Source: Cylicocyclus nassatus
Taxonomy: Eukaryota; Nematoda; Chromadorea; Rhabditida; Strongylidae
DNA: 64,000 nucleotides
NCBI GenBank assembly: GCA_958299035.1
Contig: CATQJL010000001.1
Span: 4,650,399 to 4,714,398 of the forward strand
Direction of reading: 5' to 3'
Both the position numbers and the translations under genes were made by a program. A model generated the notes under the pieces. It was not told where the DNA came from and did not search any database. It saw nothing but the letters and a program-made list of their open reading frames with translations. This document shows, piece after piece, positions 53,088 through 63,348 of this stretch (positions within the stretch are counted from its first letter, which is position 1; every line of letters begins with the position of its first letter).

Positions 53088-54161
53088 GGTAAATGAACAA
53101 TAAGCTCGAAAAAGCCGTTGAAAATATAAGGGAAACATTTATAGAGTGTACGACGAGATTAAATGTAAAAAGCTGATTTATCTTCGATAAAAATTCGAAA
53201 ACGTTGAAAAGCAATAACGAATGTTGTTGTTTTGAAGGGTGGGAAGATCGATACACGCGCAAATGAAGACGGCAGGCGTACGAGTTGTGATGTTGAAGGC
53301 AACATAGGACAGCTGAACTATCAACTCAGTGACCACTGAAAGAGCAACGCGGCCAGACAAAACAGGTGATAAGAAAGTGATATGGAGATGTTAATGGCAA
53401 AGAAAATGAAACTGGGGATTTATAGAGTGCTTGGAGATAAACTCGTATAAATATCACGCGTTATTATATTTTCAGGATAAACACCGGCTGAGCCGAGCTT
53501 TGAGCTGCGACTATGCAAAAAGAAATCGATTAGTGCACTAGAGTGTTGCTTGCACGCAGACGTTATAACGTCTTATAAGATAGCAAAACATCCAAAGACA
53601 GAAACATGATCGCGGCTGAAGAACTATAAATCTGTTCGGTTGTAAAACTTCGCCTACTTTGACAAGTTGGGACTAAGCAGGATTTTAGAATCTGATTGAG
53701 TGAGTACTTGAGAAGAACTCAAAAACTGGTAAACAACCACTGAGGCATTGTTCACAACGCGCCGGTACCCGTCCGTCCGCACTCGAACGATTGTGCGCTG
53801 TGCTGGAACTGTTCCGGAACTTACGGATCATATGAACCCAGTCTAACTCTTCATGTACGACTCATGGTACTGCACCAGTGAGTCAAAAGGTACAACCAAA
53901 GATTATATTACGGCTTCATTTGCATTCTAGCATATAAAACTTGTTTTGCAGTCACATCAGCATTTTTCGCGAGAAGGGGCCGGGAAGGAGAAGAATGGAA
54001 ATGAAGACAACGAAACGAGCATGATACGATAGCCTAAGTATACAAAAGTACATAGTAAGATAGTAAGATACACTGCCACCTACGATCTCACCGTGTAAAG
54101 AAGACTCCAGAATACGTATAACTTGCTCCATGGGTGTGCACGCTTTAACGTCCGTTACCAA
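53088..54161. other. Divergent intergenic region between chk-1 and the plus-strand genes
   Basis: It should contain the chk-1 promoter. A degenerate hairpin relative (GTGCGCTGTGCTGGAACTGTTCC) lies near 53790-53815. A minus-strand exon-like frame (54197-54086) overlaps the proposed plus-strand exon and was not preferred. Confidence 0.4.
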
Positions 54162-54952
54162 ATGACAGATGGACGTGGCGATCAGTATTTGCGTTTCAAA
54201 AATGTCACTGAATCTTTGGGGTGAGTCCTTCTATCTCGATGCTTACGCAGGATGTTTTATGACCAAGTTGCAGCCGAAATCTGTTTTCCCATAAAACATG
54301 CTTTGCAGGAAACCAACAAAAAATAACAGACCGAATTTCAATGCAGCAGCTGCAGCTGTGCTTAATTTGGAACATTGGTCTATGTAGGTTAGCAGATTAT
54401 GTAGGTTATTTTGCACCTGGCGAGCAGCCGATAGGATTGCAGATAGACCAACAATCTACATATTCTTCGGGCGCAGTCGCAGCTTTGTCTTTGCGAGAAC
54501 AATTGTTGTCGCTATGTGCAATAGTTCGACACAATCACAGTCCACAGATGAAAGCAAATGAGAAAACAACGAGATCAAAGAACTTTGCGAAAACACAAAC
54601 AAATTTAAAATTTGATTAAGCGAACATTCGCGCGTTTCCACGTTCCCACAATTTGTACACAGGCTACATTGAATTTAGCGCACACTTGCGTCCTACATAA
54701 CTGACCGTAAATCGTTAACATTCACTTCATTCACAGCTGATTTTATAAGACGTTGGTAAATTTTACATCTAGAGAACCTATGCTTCTTATTCCAGACATC
54801 TGAGTAGTGATCAGTTGGCAATTGCATCATCTTGCAAGCTGAATCCTACTGCCAAGTAAGTTGAGTTGGAAATTCCGGATACATAGCAACCACAAAAACA
54901 TTGATTTAGTATTATCAGCGAATCCGCTTTCAGGTCTGTCCTAGCAGAATGA
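54162..54952 (+). CDS. Possible three-exon micro-protein, 45 aa
   Basis: Exons 54162-54220, 54796-54855 and 54934-54952 (TGA) join in phase 2 each time: MTDGRGDQYLRFKNVTESLG, then HLSSDQLAIASSCKLNPTAK and SVLAE. Donors GTGAGT and GTAAGT and acceptors TATTCCAG and GCTTTCAG are good. The frame is open upstream of the ATG to 54093, so the first exon may start earlier. Not recognised. It is co-directional with vps-33.2, whose trans-splice site lies 0.9 kb further on, so an operon is possible but the gap is long. Confidence 0.42.
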
Positions 54953-55842
54953 GAGTAATCTAATCCTAATCAGGACAAGGCCAGAAGCAGGTATGTTCTC
55001 TAACTTTCTTGTGCTTTCTTTTCGACTTTTTAATTCTATGCAGTTTTTGCTTTCTTTTGAGTAGTGTCACCCCTATGTCCTGTTATTACAATGACCATAG
55101 AATCGCGCACATTTTTGAAGTTTCAAGAGTGATGATGTCAGTTTCTCAGCAGTTGCTTGGTTGCTCCATTTACAAACAACTTTCATTTATGCAAATCTCC
55201 GGGATTTACTAGCTTAAAAGCATAAGGCAAATAGTGTGTCATTGAGTCGTAATCTAATATAATATTGCAAACCAAGCGCGTTCATTCACGACTTTCAAGA
55301 TTAGGACGTGTTGGTTCTTAAGGACCTCTCCTTTTTCTTTCAGTTTGATTGGATATATATTAGATAGATAGCGGTGCATATCTGCACAGTTTGTTCCGCT
55401 AAAAAGGTCTTCAAGCGAACTACTAATAAGATGTCGTCCGCGAGGTTTGCGCCCTCATATCAAAGTACCCTCGATTATTGCGAACAAAAGTTATGAAGTA
55501 TCTGCGCTCTATTCATCATTGCTTTCTGCAGTCCAATCATTTCATTTGAGTATATGTGTATCGCACATATAATCTTTCATTGGCGTCTCCATCCTGATTT
55601 GCAGAAACGCAGAAGACTGACCGGTTGTTATATATCGCCATCACTTTGTGGAGAGTGGTACCTAAAAAGTGAAGAAAGCAAAGAGAAATTACCGAAAACA
55701 CGTGAAGGGGTGTCCGCGTGTAGAATCCAGGAACAGGGCGTTAAAGATGGGTATTCTGTGCAATGACACACATGTACATTCGAAATGACTTGACTGTAGT
55801 CAGCTCCTTCCAAGTTATCGACGTATACCATCTATTTTTTTC
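54953..55842. other. Spacer upstream of vps-33.2 with one exon-like block
   Basis: A block starting at about 55605 after acceptor CCTGATTTGCAG stays open for 54 codons (KRRRLTGCYISPSLCGEWYL) to TGA 55764-55766. No partner exon in phase was found. It could be a 5' UTR or a separate terminal exon. Confidence 0.25.
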
Positions 55843-55844
55843 AG
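55834..55844 (+). promoter_or_regulatory. vps-33.2: Probable trans-splice acceptor of vps-33.2
   Basis: ATTTTTTTCAG is followed by GAC and the ATG at 55848. The strong acceptor three bases before the start codon fits spliced-leader addition and marks the start. Confidence 0.7.
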
Positions 55845-55847
55845 GAC

Positions 55848-57677
55848 ATGACCGATCTTTGCGAGCAGCCTCTGGGGCTACTCTCTGAAGTCACTCGGCG
55901 AGAGTTGGTGCACTTGCTCGAATCTTTGCCTGGCAACAAAGACTTGATAGTTGATGCTTCTCTGCTTCGTCCACTTGATCGCATAGCTTCTATGAGCCTC
56001 CTTCAGAAACATGAATGTCAACGTGTAATTCCATTACGTCTGGATTCATCCACAGTTATTCCTTGGAATCAGAACACTCCAAGACGTGTGTACTTGTTGC
56101 GTAGTTCACTAGATATGGCACGTTTGCTCGCTCAGCATGTCCGTTCTGCACCAGAAAACCGACAAATCGCTGTTGTTTGGGTGGATCGTCGACTTGTCAT
56201 TTGTGAGCGAGAGTTAGAGCGACAAGGAGTTTATGGATTGGTGGAGCCGTTTGAACTTAGCATTTCTTTCATCCCTCTTGAGAGCGACCTTTTTTCTATG
56301 GAAATGCCTATCACTACTTCCATGAAGGACCTGCTTGCACCAGCAAACGCTCTTTTCCAGCTGCAGTCGTTATATGGGCTGATTCCCACGGTCTATGGCT
56401 TGGGCGAACAGACGGAAAAGCTGTGGAAGTTGATGCATCACGTCTACGATGAGAAGGGTGAGCCGCGATCTTCTCCTGACCAACCGATCAGCCACTTGTT
56501 CATGTTTGATAGATCTTTGGACCAGGCTACAGTGCTGATGACTGGTCTTACTTATGAAGCCATGTTGCATGAAGTGTTTACTATTGGATGTGGAAAGATT
56601 TCATTTGGCCCGGAGGTGGAAGGTAGGATGAGACCTGAGGTGGAGCAAGGCGATGTAGGGAGAAAATCGAAAGTGTATGTACTGGACAACAACGATGGGG
56701 TGTTTGCTTCCATAAGAAACAAACACATGACCGGTGTGTTTCCCTTTCTCAGTTCAAAAGCCAAGGAGATACAATCAGATTTCAATAAGGGAGCGTCGAT
56801 TGATCAAGTGCAAGATATGAAGCAGTTTGTAGCCCATGAGTTAAAGGCGCTGAAACTTCAACATCGTCAGCTAGAGATGCACATTTGCGCCTGCGAGGTT
56901 TTGCTGGAGAAGAACGGTGCTGCTGGCGCTGGAGAGCGTCTTCGATTCGAGCACGAGCTGGTTGCTGGTACGGCCAACATAGCTGATGTCATTTCATACA
57001 TGGAGGACTGTATGCTTCGCGAACTTCCATCATGGCAGGTACTGTCCTTAGCCTGTTTGGCCAGCCTATCTCAAAATGGACTACCTCCGAAGCACTACCA
57101 GTCATTCCGGGAGCATTTCTTCAGAACCTATGGTTACGAGTATCTCCCAATCTTGCATAGTCTAGCCTCCAAACGTCTGCTGACAGAGAAGCCTCGTCCA
57201 ATAGTAGGTGGCGCTGTCCCACCTGCACCATCTTCTCCATCACCTAATGACTCACATCCTACTCTACCATACCTTATCAAACGGCTAGGTCTTGTTCCAA
57301 CGTCTGAAGATGCTCAAGTGGATTTGAAGAACCCATCCTCTATGAGCTATGTATTTTCCGGGGCCTTTACTCCACCTTTCTGTCAAGTTGTTGCAAACGC
57401 GATGGTGCACGGCTGGAACACCAATGAACTGAAGAAAACCTTTGGGCGAGTGCTAGTGGAGGAGAATAGCTACATTCCTGCCGATCGCCGCCCGGATAAC
57501 AGGATGCGAAAGGCGATTTTGGTTTTTTTCCTAGGTGGAGTCACTTATGCAGAGGTGGCAGCTTTAAGACTTCTTGCTGTTCAAAATAATTTCAGGATTC
57601 TAATTGCATCTACGAATGTCATACATAGGGACTCTTATATGAAGTATGTTAGTGAACTGGATTATCGTACATTTTAG
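55848..57677 (+). CDS. vps-33.2: VPS33B-type Sec1/Munc18 protein, single exon, 609 aa
   Basis: Sec1/Munc18-family vesicle tethering and fusion factor. VPS33B pairs with VIPAS39/SPE-39 in endosome-to-lysosome and lysosome-related-organelle trafficking. It is VPS33B rather than VPS33A: LLESLPGNKDL and PLDRIASMSLL near residues 23-56, CGKISFGPEVE in the middle, MKQFVAHELKALKLQHRQLE and HICACE around 320-350, and MSYVFSGAF and ILVFFLGGVTYAEVAALR near the C-terminus all match the B branch. The length, 609, is close to human VPS33B (617). The whole coding region is one uninterrupted frame, unlike the six- and 13-exon neighbours. No frameshift or premature stop is seen, and the start is set by the acceptor three bases upstream. 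Confidence 0.95.
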   Translation: MTDLCEQPLGLLSEVTRRELVHLLESLPGNKDLIVDASLLRPLDRIASMSLLQKHECQRVIPLRLDSSTVIPWNQNTPRRVYLLRSSLDMARLLAQHVRSAPENRQIAVVWVDRRLVICERELERQGVYGLVEPFELSISFIPLESDLFSMEMPITTSMKDLLAPANALFQLQSLYGLIPTVYGLGEQTEKLWKLMHHVYDEKGEPRSSPDQPISHLFMFDRSLDQATVLMTGLTYEAMLHEVFTIGCGKISFGPEVEGRMRPEVEQGDVGRKSKVYVLDNNDGVFASIRNKHMTGVFPFLSSKAKEIQSDFNKGASIDQVQDMKQFVAHELKALKLQHRQLEMHICACEVLLEKNGAAGAGERLRFEHELVAGTANIADVISYMEDCMLRELPSWQVLSLACLASLSQNGLPPKHYQSFREHFFRTYGYEYLPILHSLASKRLLTEKPRPIVGGAVPPAPSSPSPNDSHPTLPYLIKRLGLVPTSEDAQVDLKNPSSMSYVFSGAFTPPFCQVVANAMVHGWNTNELKKTFGRVLVEENSYIPADRRPDNRMRKAILVFFLGGVTYAEVAALRLLAVQNNFRILIASTNVIHRDSYMKYVSELDYRTF

Positions 57678-58094
57678 TTGGACAATTCTTTGACTCTTCT
57701 CTGCATTCTCACTCGTGCATCCCGTACCGTGGTTACGTAACTGTGTATTTCGTATAATAGTAATAATGATACGGGTCACGGGCCCTTTTTGATTGTTATT
57801 AGTCGTGTCTGTTGTTCATAAAATATGCACTAAAATCTTTGAGCTTATGTAATCGTGATCACTATTGCATAGTAACATCGTATTTGTAACACCTTCCTAG
57901 CCCAAGATCGTTTTTCTTCAAGTCAGCTTCCTTTTATTGGGCATTACCACCTTTCATATCTGCTGAAAGGAGCGGAAGGCAGCGATCTGACAAGGGAATG
58001 GTCAGAAATCGAAGTGGCCAAAACCAAACAATTTGCTACTATTGGATGCAGAATGAAACGCCAACTTTAGGCGCTATTCCACATCAGTTGACCC
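57678..58094. other. vps-33.2 3' flank
   Basis: No canonical AATAAA close to the stop; CATAAA near 57817 is a possible variant signal. ACAAGGGAATGG near 57991 resembles the end motif of the foldback family at 852. Confidence 0.4.
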
Positions 58095-58620
58095 AGAAAG
58101 TGAAAATTCTGAAATTCGCTAAAGCTTCGTCTAAGGGGTTATTTGATAAGCTGAACACGAATATGGTGTTTATTTCGCGCGGTAGCGCCATCCGGTGAAG
58201 ATACGGTGGGATTACTAGTGGGTTCAAAATCACAAATTCGCCCGAAACTTCGTTTACAGGGGTTATTTATCATGCTGCACACGAATATGATGTTGTTTCG
58301 TGCGCCAGCGCCATCCGGTGGAGTCACGGTAGACTTTCGGGCAAATTCGTGTTCAGGTGTTTAGCCCCTACCGTAATCCTACCGTAACTCTACCGATGGC
58401 GCTACCGAACGAAATAAACATCATATTCGTGATCAGCATGCTAAATAACCCCCCCCCCCCCCTAAACGAAGTTTCGGGCAAATCCGTAACTTTGACCCCC
58501 TACCGTAATCCCGCCTTAACTCCACCGGATGGTGCGGCAGCGCGAAATTAACATCATATTCGTGTTCAGCATACCAAATAACCTCCTTAGACGAAGTTTT
58601 AGCGAAATACATGATTTCCA
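58095..58620. repeat. Foldback made of four ~125-bp units, two in each orientation
   Basis: Units with AACACGAATATGGTG..GGTAGCGCCATCCGGTG repeat twice forward (about 58130 and 58260). Their complements (TACCGTAATCC..CACCGGATGG..CATCATATTCGTG) repeat twice, with a 14-C run at 58449-58462. Confidence 0.75.
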
Positions 58621-59289
58621 TGTTTTGGTCAACTAATGTGGGCCCTCCTTATCTGCTGAACAAGGCAGGCAACCTTTGATTTCGTTTGCTATTGAGGGAT
58701 TTTGTGAACAAAGTTAAGCCCCATTTTAATGCAAGGAAATTGTGTGCGTAAGTGCTTTGACTACATAGATGCATGTTTGGCTCAATGCTGAGTCAAAACA
58801 TGCAGCTAGGTTACTTTATATTGTCCATTTCTAGAAATAGGCTAAAGAAGCAGTAATGTGCCTGATTTAGCAACTGGTGTAAGATTCTCTTGCTTTAAAA
58901 CTGTTTATGAACTCTACACAGTGTTCAGCGGATACAGAAGATAGGTCCGGAATTAGTGTTCTGTGTGTATTTACTGCACCTTGATCAAATCAGCTCCTTC
59001 GACTTCTGACCATTCGCTCGTCAGACACGTACCTAAATCTACACATGGCTGCGAGGAGCGCTCCCCATGACCTACTGCCAATTTCGCCGGCGGCATGGAA
59101 TAGCGCTAGACACATTAAGTAAAGGGTACTGCGTGACCAAGGCGCAGAAGTGATTTTAGTTGAGCGGGTGCGAACGCGGTGCGCACGTATCCTCACCGTT
59201 GTAAATCCCACGCCTCCTGCGCTCTGCGGCTAATAAAGCCGTGTTCGCGCCCGACGATATTACACCTTCGTCATGCAGCAGCCTACATG
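58621..59289. other. Spacer, nothing recognised
   Basis: Two open frames of about 70 codons on the minus strand lack any supporting motif. A GAGCGGGTGCGAACGCG stretch near 59163 is locally GC-rich. Confidence 0.35.
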
Positions 59290-59609
59290 CTCAGACAATC
59301 GCCGGGGGCAGGCGGGCACCGGAAAAATAGATTGCTGATTTCTCGCACCGCGCTCGCGGATTTTTTGGAAAGCAATCAGGACTTTTCGGAAGATCGCTTG
59401 CTGATTTCTCGATTCCTCAGAGATTCAGCAATATATCTGCAAAAGATAAGAGCAAAAAAAAATTCAACAGGCGGTCCCTCAAAAATCCGCTGACTCAGCA
59501 AGCGGTCTTCCGAAAAGTCCTGATTGCTTTGCAAAAAATCCGCGAGCGGGGTGCGAGAAATCAGCAATCTATTTTTCCGGTACCCGCCTGCCCCCAGCGA
59601 TTGTCTGAG
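59290..59609. repeat. MITE with CTCAGACAATCGCCGGGGGC ends
   Basis: Second copy of the family at 22524-23099. It is a compact palindrome with arms of about 150 bp (GGAAAAATAGATTGCTGATT inside), and the right end reads CAGCGATTGTCTGAG. Confidence 0.85.
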
Positions 59610-59929
59610 TGTGTGTTATGCTTTGCGGAAGAAAGCATTTCTGTCCATTTGGCACACAGAGCTCGTTTGAAAGAAAGGAACTTCCGAATTCATCGTTAGG
59701 ACAATGAGCGACTTTTGTACAGGCCTCTCCTCATGATAAAAGTTTTTAGCAAATAAACAGTTCTTGATATGTCATCACAATTCGATTTGTAAAAGTCACA
59801 ATCCTTTACATCTCACATAACAACTGAGATCGCTCCTTAGAACTTGGAAAATGAAAGACCGAGCATTGATTTCATTGCGCTTTTTTGTTCTCCCTATCAT
59901 TCAGTTGTTCGTGTGTGATACTTATTATT

Positions 59930-61115
59930 AGGCTTTGGCCATGTTACCAGTGTTGCTTGTGTTACGATGTTACTAGTGTTACTCGTGTTACTCGTGTTAC
60001 TCGTGTTACCCGTATTATCAGTGTCACCAGTGTTATAGTCGTCCTCACCCCACTAGTCGGTCGGTGGTAGAATTTGAATTCGAAGTGGAGCAGGCCGGCC
60101 GCGGCAGAGCGCGGCAGGTCGCCCCTCAGCCAACCATTTGCACATAGCTTTTCTCTTATTTTCTTCGTGTTTCATTGCTATCTCTCGTATTGCGGCAATG
60201 TTCTTAGTCAGGTTTCAAATCTGGTATCGCTAACTATTGTTTTGTGCAGTTGTGCTCGTTTGTTTTACATTTTTTCCAAGTAACCCAAAAGAAGGGTGCG
60301 ATTGGAGATTTTTGGGTGAGAAATCTCTTTCCCGGTAAGTGACATATACACAAATGTGATTTGATGAACTGTATCACAGTGTTTCGTTAGAATGTTTACT
60401 CTAAACTATTTTACGGCTGAAATTCTCTCAAAAAGTGTTTGTTCCAAAGAGTTATTGGTACGAAATCTGAAAATCTGATTAGAAACATTGCCGCGATATG
60501 AGAAATACCAAAGAAACACGAAGTTAATAAGAAAAAAGCTCGTGCAAGCGGTTGGCTGAGGGCGGTCTGCCGCGCTCTGCCGCGGCCGGCCTGCTCCATT
60601 TCGAATTCAAATTCGACCACCGACCGTAGTGGGGTGAGGACGACTATACCCGTCTTACTCGTGTTATCTTTCTAGTGTTACTCACCAGTCAGTGAAACTG
60701 CGTTCTAAAATGAGACTGTACTATGATCAGAGCCCGGCACGAGGTGGGCAAATGACAGGCTGGAAATCGTTTTGAATGAGAAATTGGATTGGATTAGATT
60801 AGAAGACAAGATTAACAAGATTAGCAACGACGCCGGTTCTTTGGGGGAAGAAAGCGCGCTCTAATCGAACATCCTACGCAAGTGGCGGAATCAAGTGGGA
60901 GTTTGTGTAATTCGATAGTGGCAAAGGCGAAGTCGTTTTGATGACGTCCATTTGCCACCTTCATGTTGGGCGCTGCTTGTGATCATTTTACTACTCAACA
61001 GCATAAAAGCGGTAACACACTAGTAACACCAGTAACACGAGTAACACCAGTAACACGAGTGACACTAGTAACACTGGTAACACCGGTAACACGGATAAAG
61101 TATGGGCAAAGCCTT
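59930..61115. repeat. Foldback with 9-bp minisatellite arms
   Basis: Left arm GGCTTTGGCC then repeated TCGTGTTAC/TAGTGTTAC units (59940-60033, continuing 60649-60690). Right arm is the inverted series GTAACACGA/GTAACACCA (61010-61095) then GGGCAAAGCC. A MITE interrupts the left array. Confidence 0.8.
60034..60648. mobile_element. MITE inserted inside the minisatellite, TATAGTCGTCC ends
   Basis: TATAGTCGTCCTCACCCCAC to its complement, with arms carrying TTGAATTCGAAGTGGAGCAG and GCGGCAGAGCGCGGCAG. Second copy of the 8952-10300 family, without the nested insertion. Confidence 0.88.
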
Positions 61116-61220
61116 AGCACCATGGACTTATGCAAGTATGGTTTTGGTTATTTGCTTACGAGGAAATGGTCAGGACTTGACCCAGCCATATCAAACAAGC
61201 TGTATACCTTCGGGCTCGTC

Positions 61221-62600
61221 TTTAAATCAGGGTCAAGCGTGTGATGAGACTGTCGCAACGGGGGGTCGTAAAGTGAGCAACTAAGGTGGGGAGGGGGTCG
61301 TAAGAGAAAGTAGTTTGACTGAAAACCGTAAGCTTAAAAGGAAATCAAAGGCAGATAACTAGTACATGTTTTTCAAAATAAATTTAGAAAAAAATTAGAA
61401 GTAAGAATATTAAGGATAAAATTTTTCTACAAATTCTGAGAAAAAAACGTTCCCAAGAGCTCAAAACAATTTTGAAGGATGTAAGAATTGATAAAAAATC
61501 GAAATGTATTAATTGGCTTAGGAATCTTGCTTCCGAAGCCTCACTGAAGTCTCACACACTCGACAAGAGCGCACATCTAGATCAACGATGACAATCAATA
61601 ATTCGTAAATCTTTTTGTAATGCCATTTATACGGCCCTTACAATTTATATGTCTTTGGATAAGCGCTGCTATTACTGTGCAAAATCTGGTGTTATTTTGT
61701 AAACTGTGGATTTTCTTATGATTTTATGTATGGTAGCAAAAAATCAGGAAAGGGGGGGTCGTATCTGGGTCGCATATAAATTTCTTCGGAGCTATCGAAG
61801 CTTGTTGGCTGCAATTTTGCTGTATTATGAGACCATCCTCCTACTTTCCCTCATAAAAATTGCAGGCTGTTTTCATAACTTCTCTGGTAAGTTACAATAT
61901 TTTGAGCTAGAAAATCCCAGTTTTTGCTTTTTAGGATCGCATCTAAATTTGCGAGAGTCGCATCTAAATTTTTTCGAGCTTACTGCTTCCTAAGGGATGA
62001 AACTTTTTCTATGGATAATCTGGGCACTATGCTACAAATGTGCTTTGCAGCCTCTCTGTCTTTTCCTGCCTTTAGTTACGAAGTTTCAAAGTACCGTGCT
62101 CATGCACGTTTTTGACATCGTTCTGGACGGCGGTAAAGCGGTTTTTTTTTGCGGAAAAAACTGTGGAAGAGGTAGGAGGTAAGCTTCTTAGTCGAAAACA
62201 TCTTTAGTTCAAGAATTTCATTTTTTTTCTCCGTGCAAAAATTTGTGTCGAATACGGGAATCGAATTTGCTGGTCTGAAGTATGCCTAAAAATTCAAAAA
62301 AAACTTGCAGAATCTCAAACATTATTGAAGGTGTGTATGTGTACAGATGCTGGGCGCACCCATTGGCCTAGAAATTCTGCTTCCGAAACCTCACTGAAGT
62401 TCTCACGCAGGTGTTTTTTGAGATTGACATTGGTTTATGCAGGTTACCGCGAGGAATGTGGGCAGGGGAGATTAGGGAAATAGATGGGGGAGGATGGGGG
62501 AAGAGGGGGAGGGGGGTCGTACGGATGGGTACCTTCAAGGGGGGGGGGGGTCGTGAATGAGGGTCCCGGATCGCATCAACACGCTTGACCCTGCTTTAAA
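61221..62600. repeat. 1.38-kb TIR element with TTTAAATCAGGGTCAAGCGT ends
   Basis: The right end ACGCTTGACCCTGCTTTAAA is the complement. GGGGGTCGTA motifs recur inside (61261-61300, 61755, 62510-62555). No transposase frame. Confidence 0.75.
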
Positions 62601-62684
62601 CGCTGATTTCTAAAATGTTTTATCTGCCAAGCGACTATTTGGAGTTATGATTCAATTATGGGAAGCTTTTCGAATTTCGACCAA

Positions 62685-63348
62685 TATACAGGGAGTCCCA
62701 AATAATGTGAACAGTGTTTGATCGTTAATAACTTCGTTGCTTTCACGTGTTTCGCCGGGCTTGAGGCATCATTTTGTAGAGCGAGTTCAACATAGAGTTT
62801 ACAGTATGAAGGAAAAATCCGATCTCCCTTCGTTATTTTAGAATTACGGTATGAACTTCTAGCATGTGGATTCATTGTCAAATGTGCCATTTGACAAATT
62901 TCTTTTCAAAAAATCTGAAAAATCGTGTACTAGGGTTTTCGCGCACGCTGATTCCACTACACAACTTTTTACGAGTGTTTTCAGCTTTTTTGACGGTATA
63001 ATCATATTTTCGACAAATGCTGGAAATTCATTCATTAAGTTTACTGGGACTTGGAAAGAAGCGTCCTAGCAGAGTGGAAATTTCATATTCGAACTAAGTG
63101 GCTTCCATTACCATGTTTGGTTTTGTTCCGAGGCAGAACATGGCCTTCAGTGGCCAAAAATCCTTGTCAAAGTTCCTACTGTAGTCCTACAGTAATGAAG
63201 AGCGATCGATAATTTGCTCCATACTGTGGATCTAATGTAAGTTGAACTTCGCTCTATAGAATGGTGCCTCAAGCTCGGCGAAAGACATGAAAGCAAGGGA
63301 GTTATCAACCATCAAACAGTGTTCACAGTTTTTGAGCCATCCTGTATA
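62685..63348. mobile_element. MITE with TATACAGGGAGTCCC ends
   Basis: Second copy of the 15514-16189 family. GTGAACAGTGTTTGATCGTT near the left end and its complement near the right end. The internal sequence is colinear with the first copy over most of its length. Confidence 0.85.

Noticed and set aside
54086..54197. Minus-strand exon-like block (DIFETQILIATSICHLVTD)
   Set aside because: It has plausible splice sites but no partner exons in phase on the minus strand, and it overlaps the better supported plus-strand exon.
54341..54619. Plus-strand frame MQQLQLCLIWNIG.. (92 codons)
   Set aside because: It can join the exon at 54220 in phase, but has no good donor toward the exon at 54796. 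Direct joining 54220 to 54796 gives a cleaner model. Kept in mind as an alternative terminal exon.
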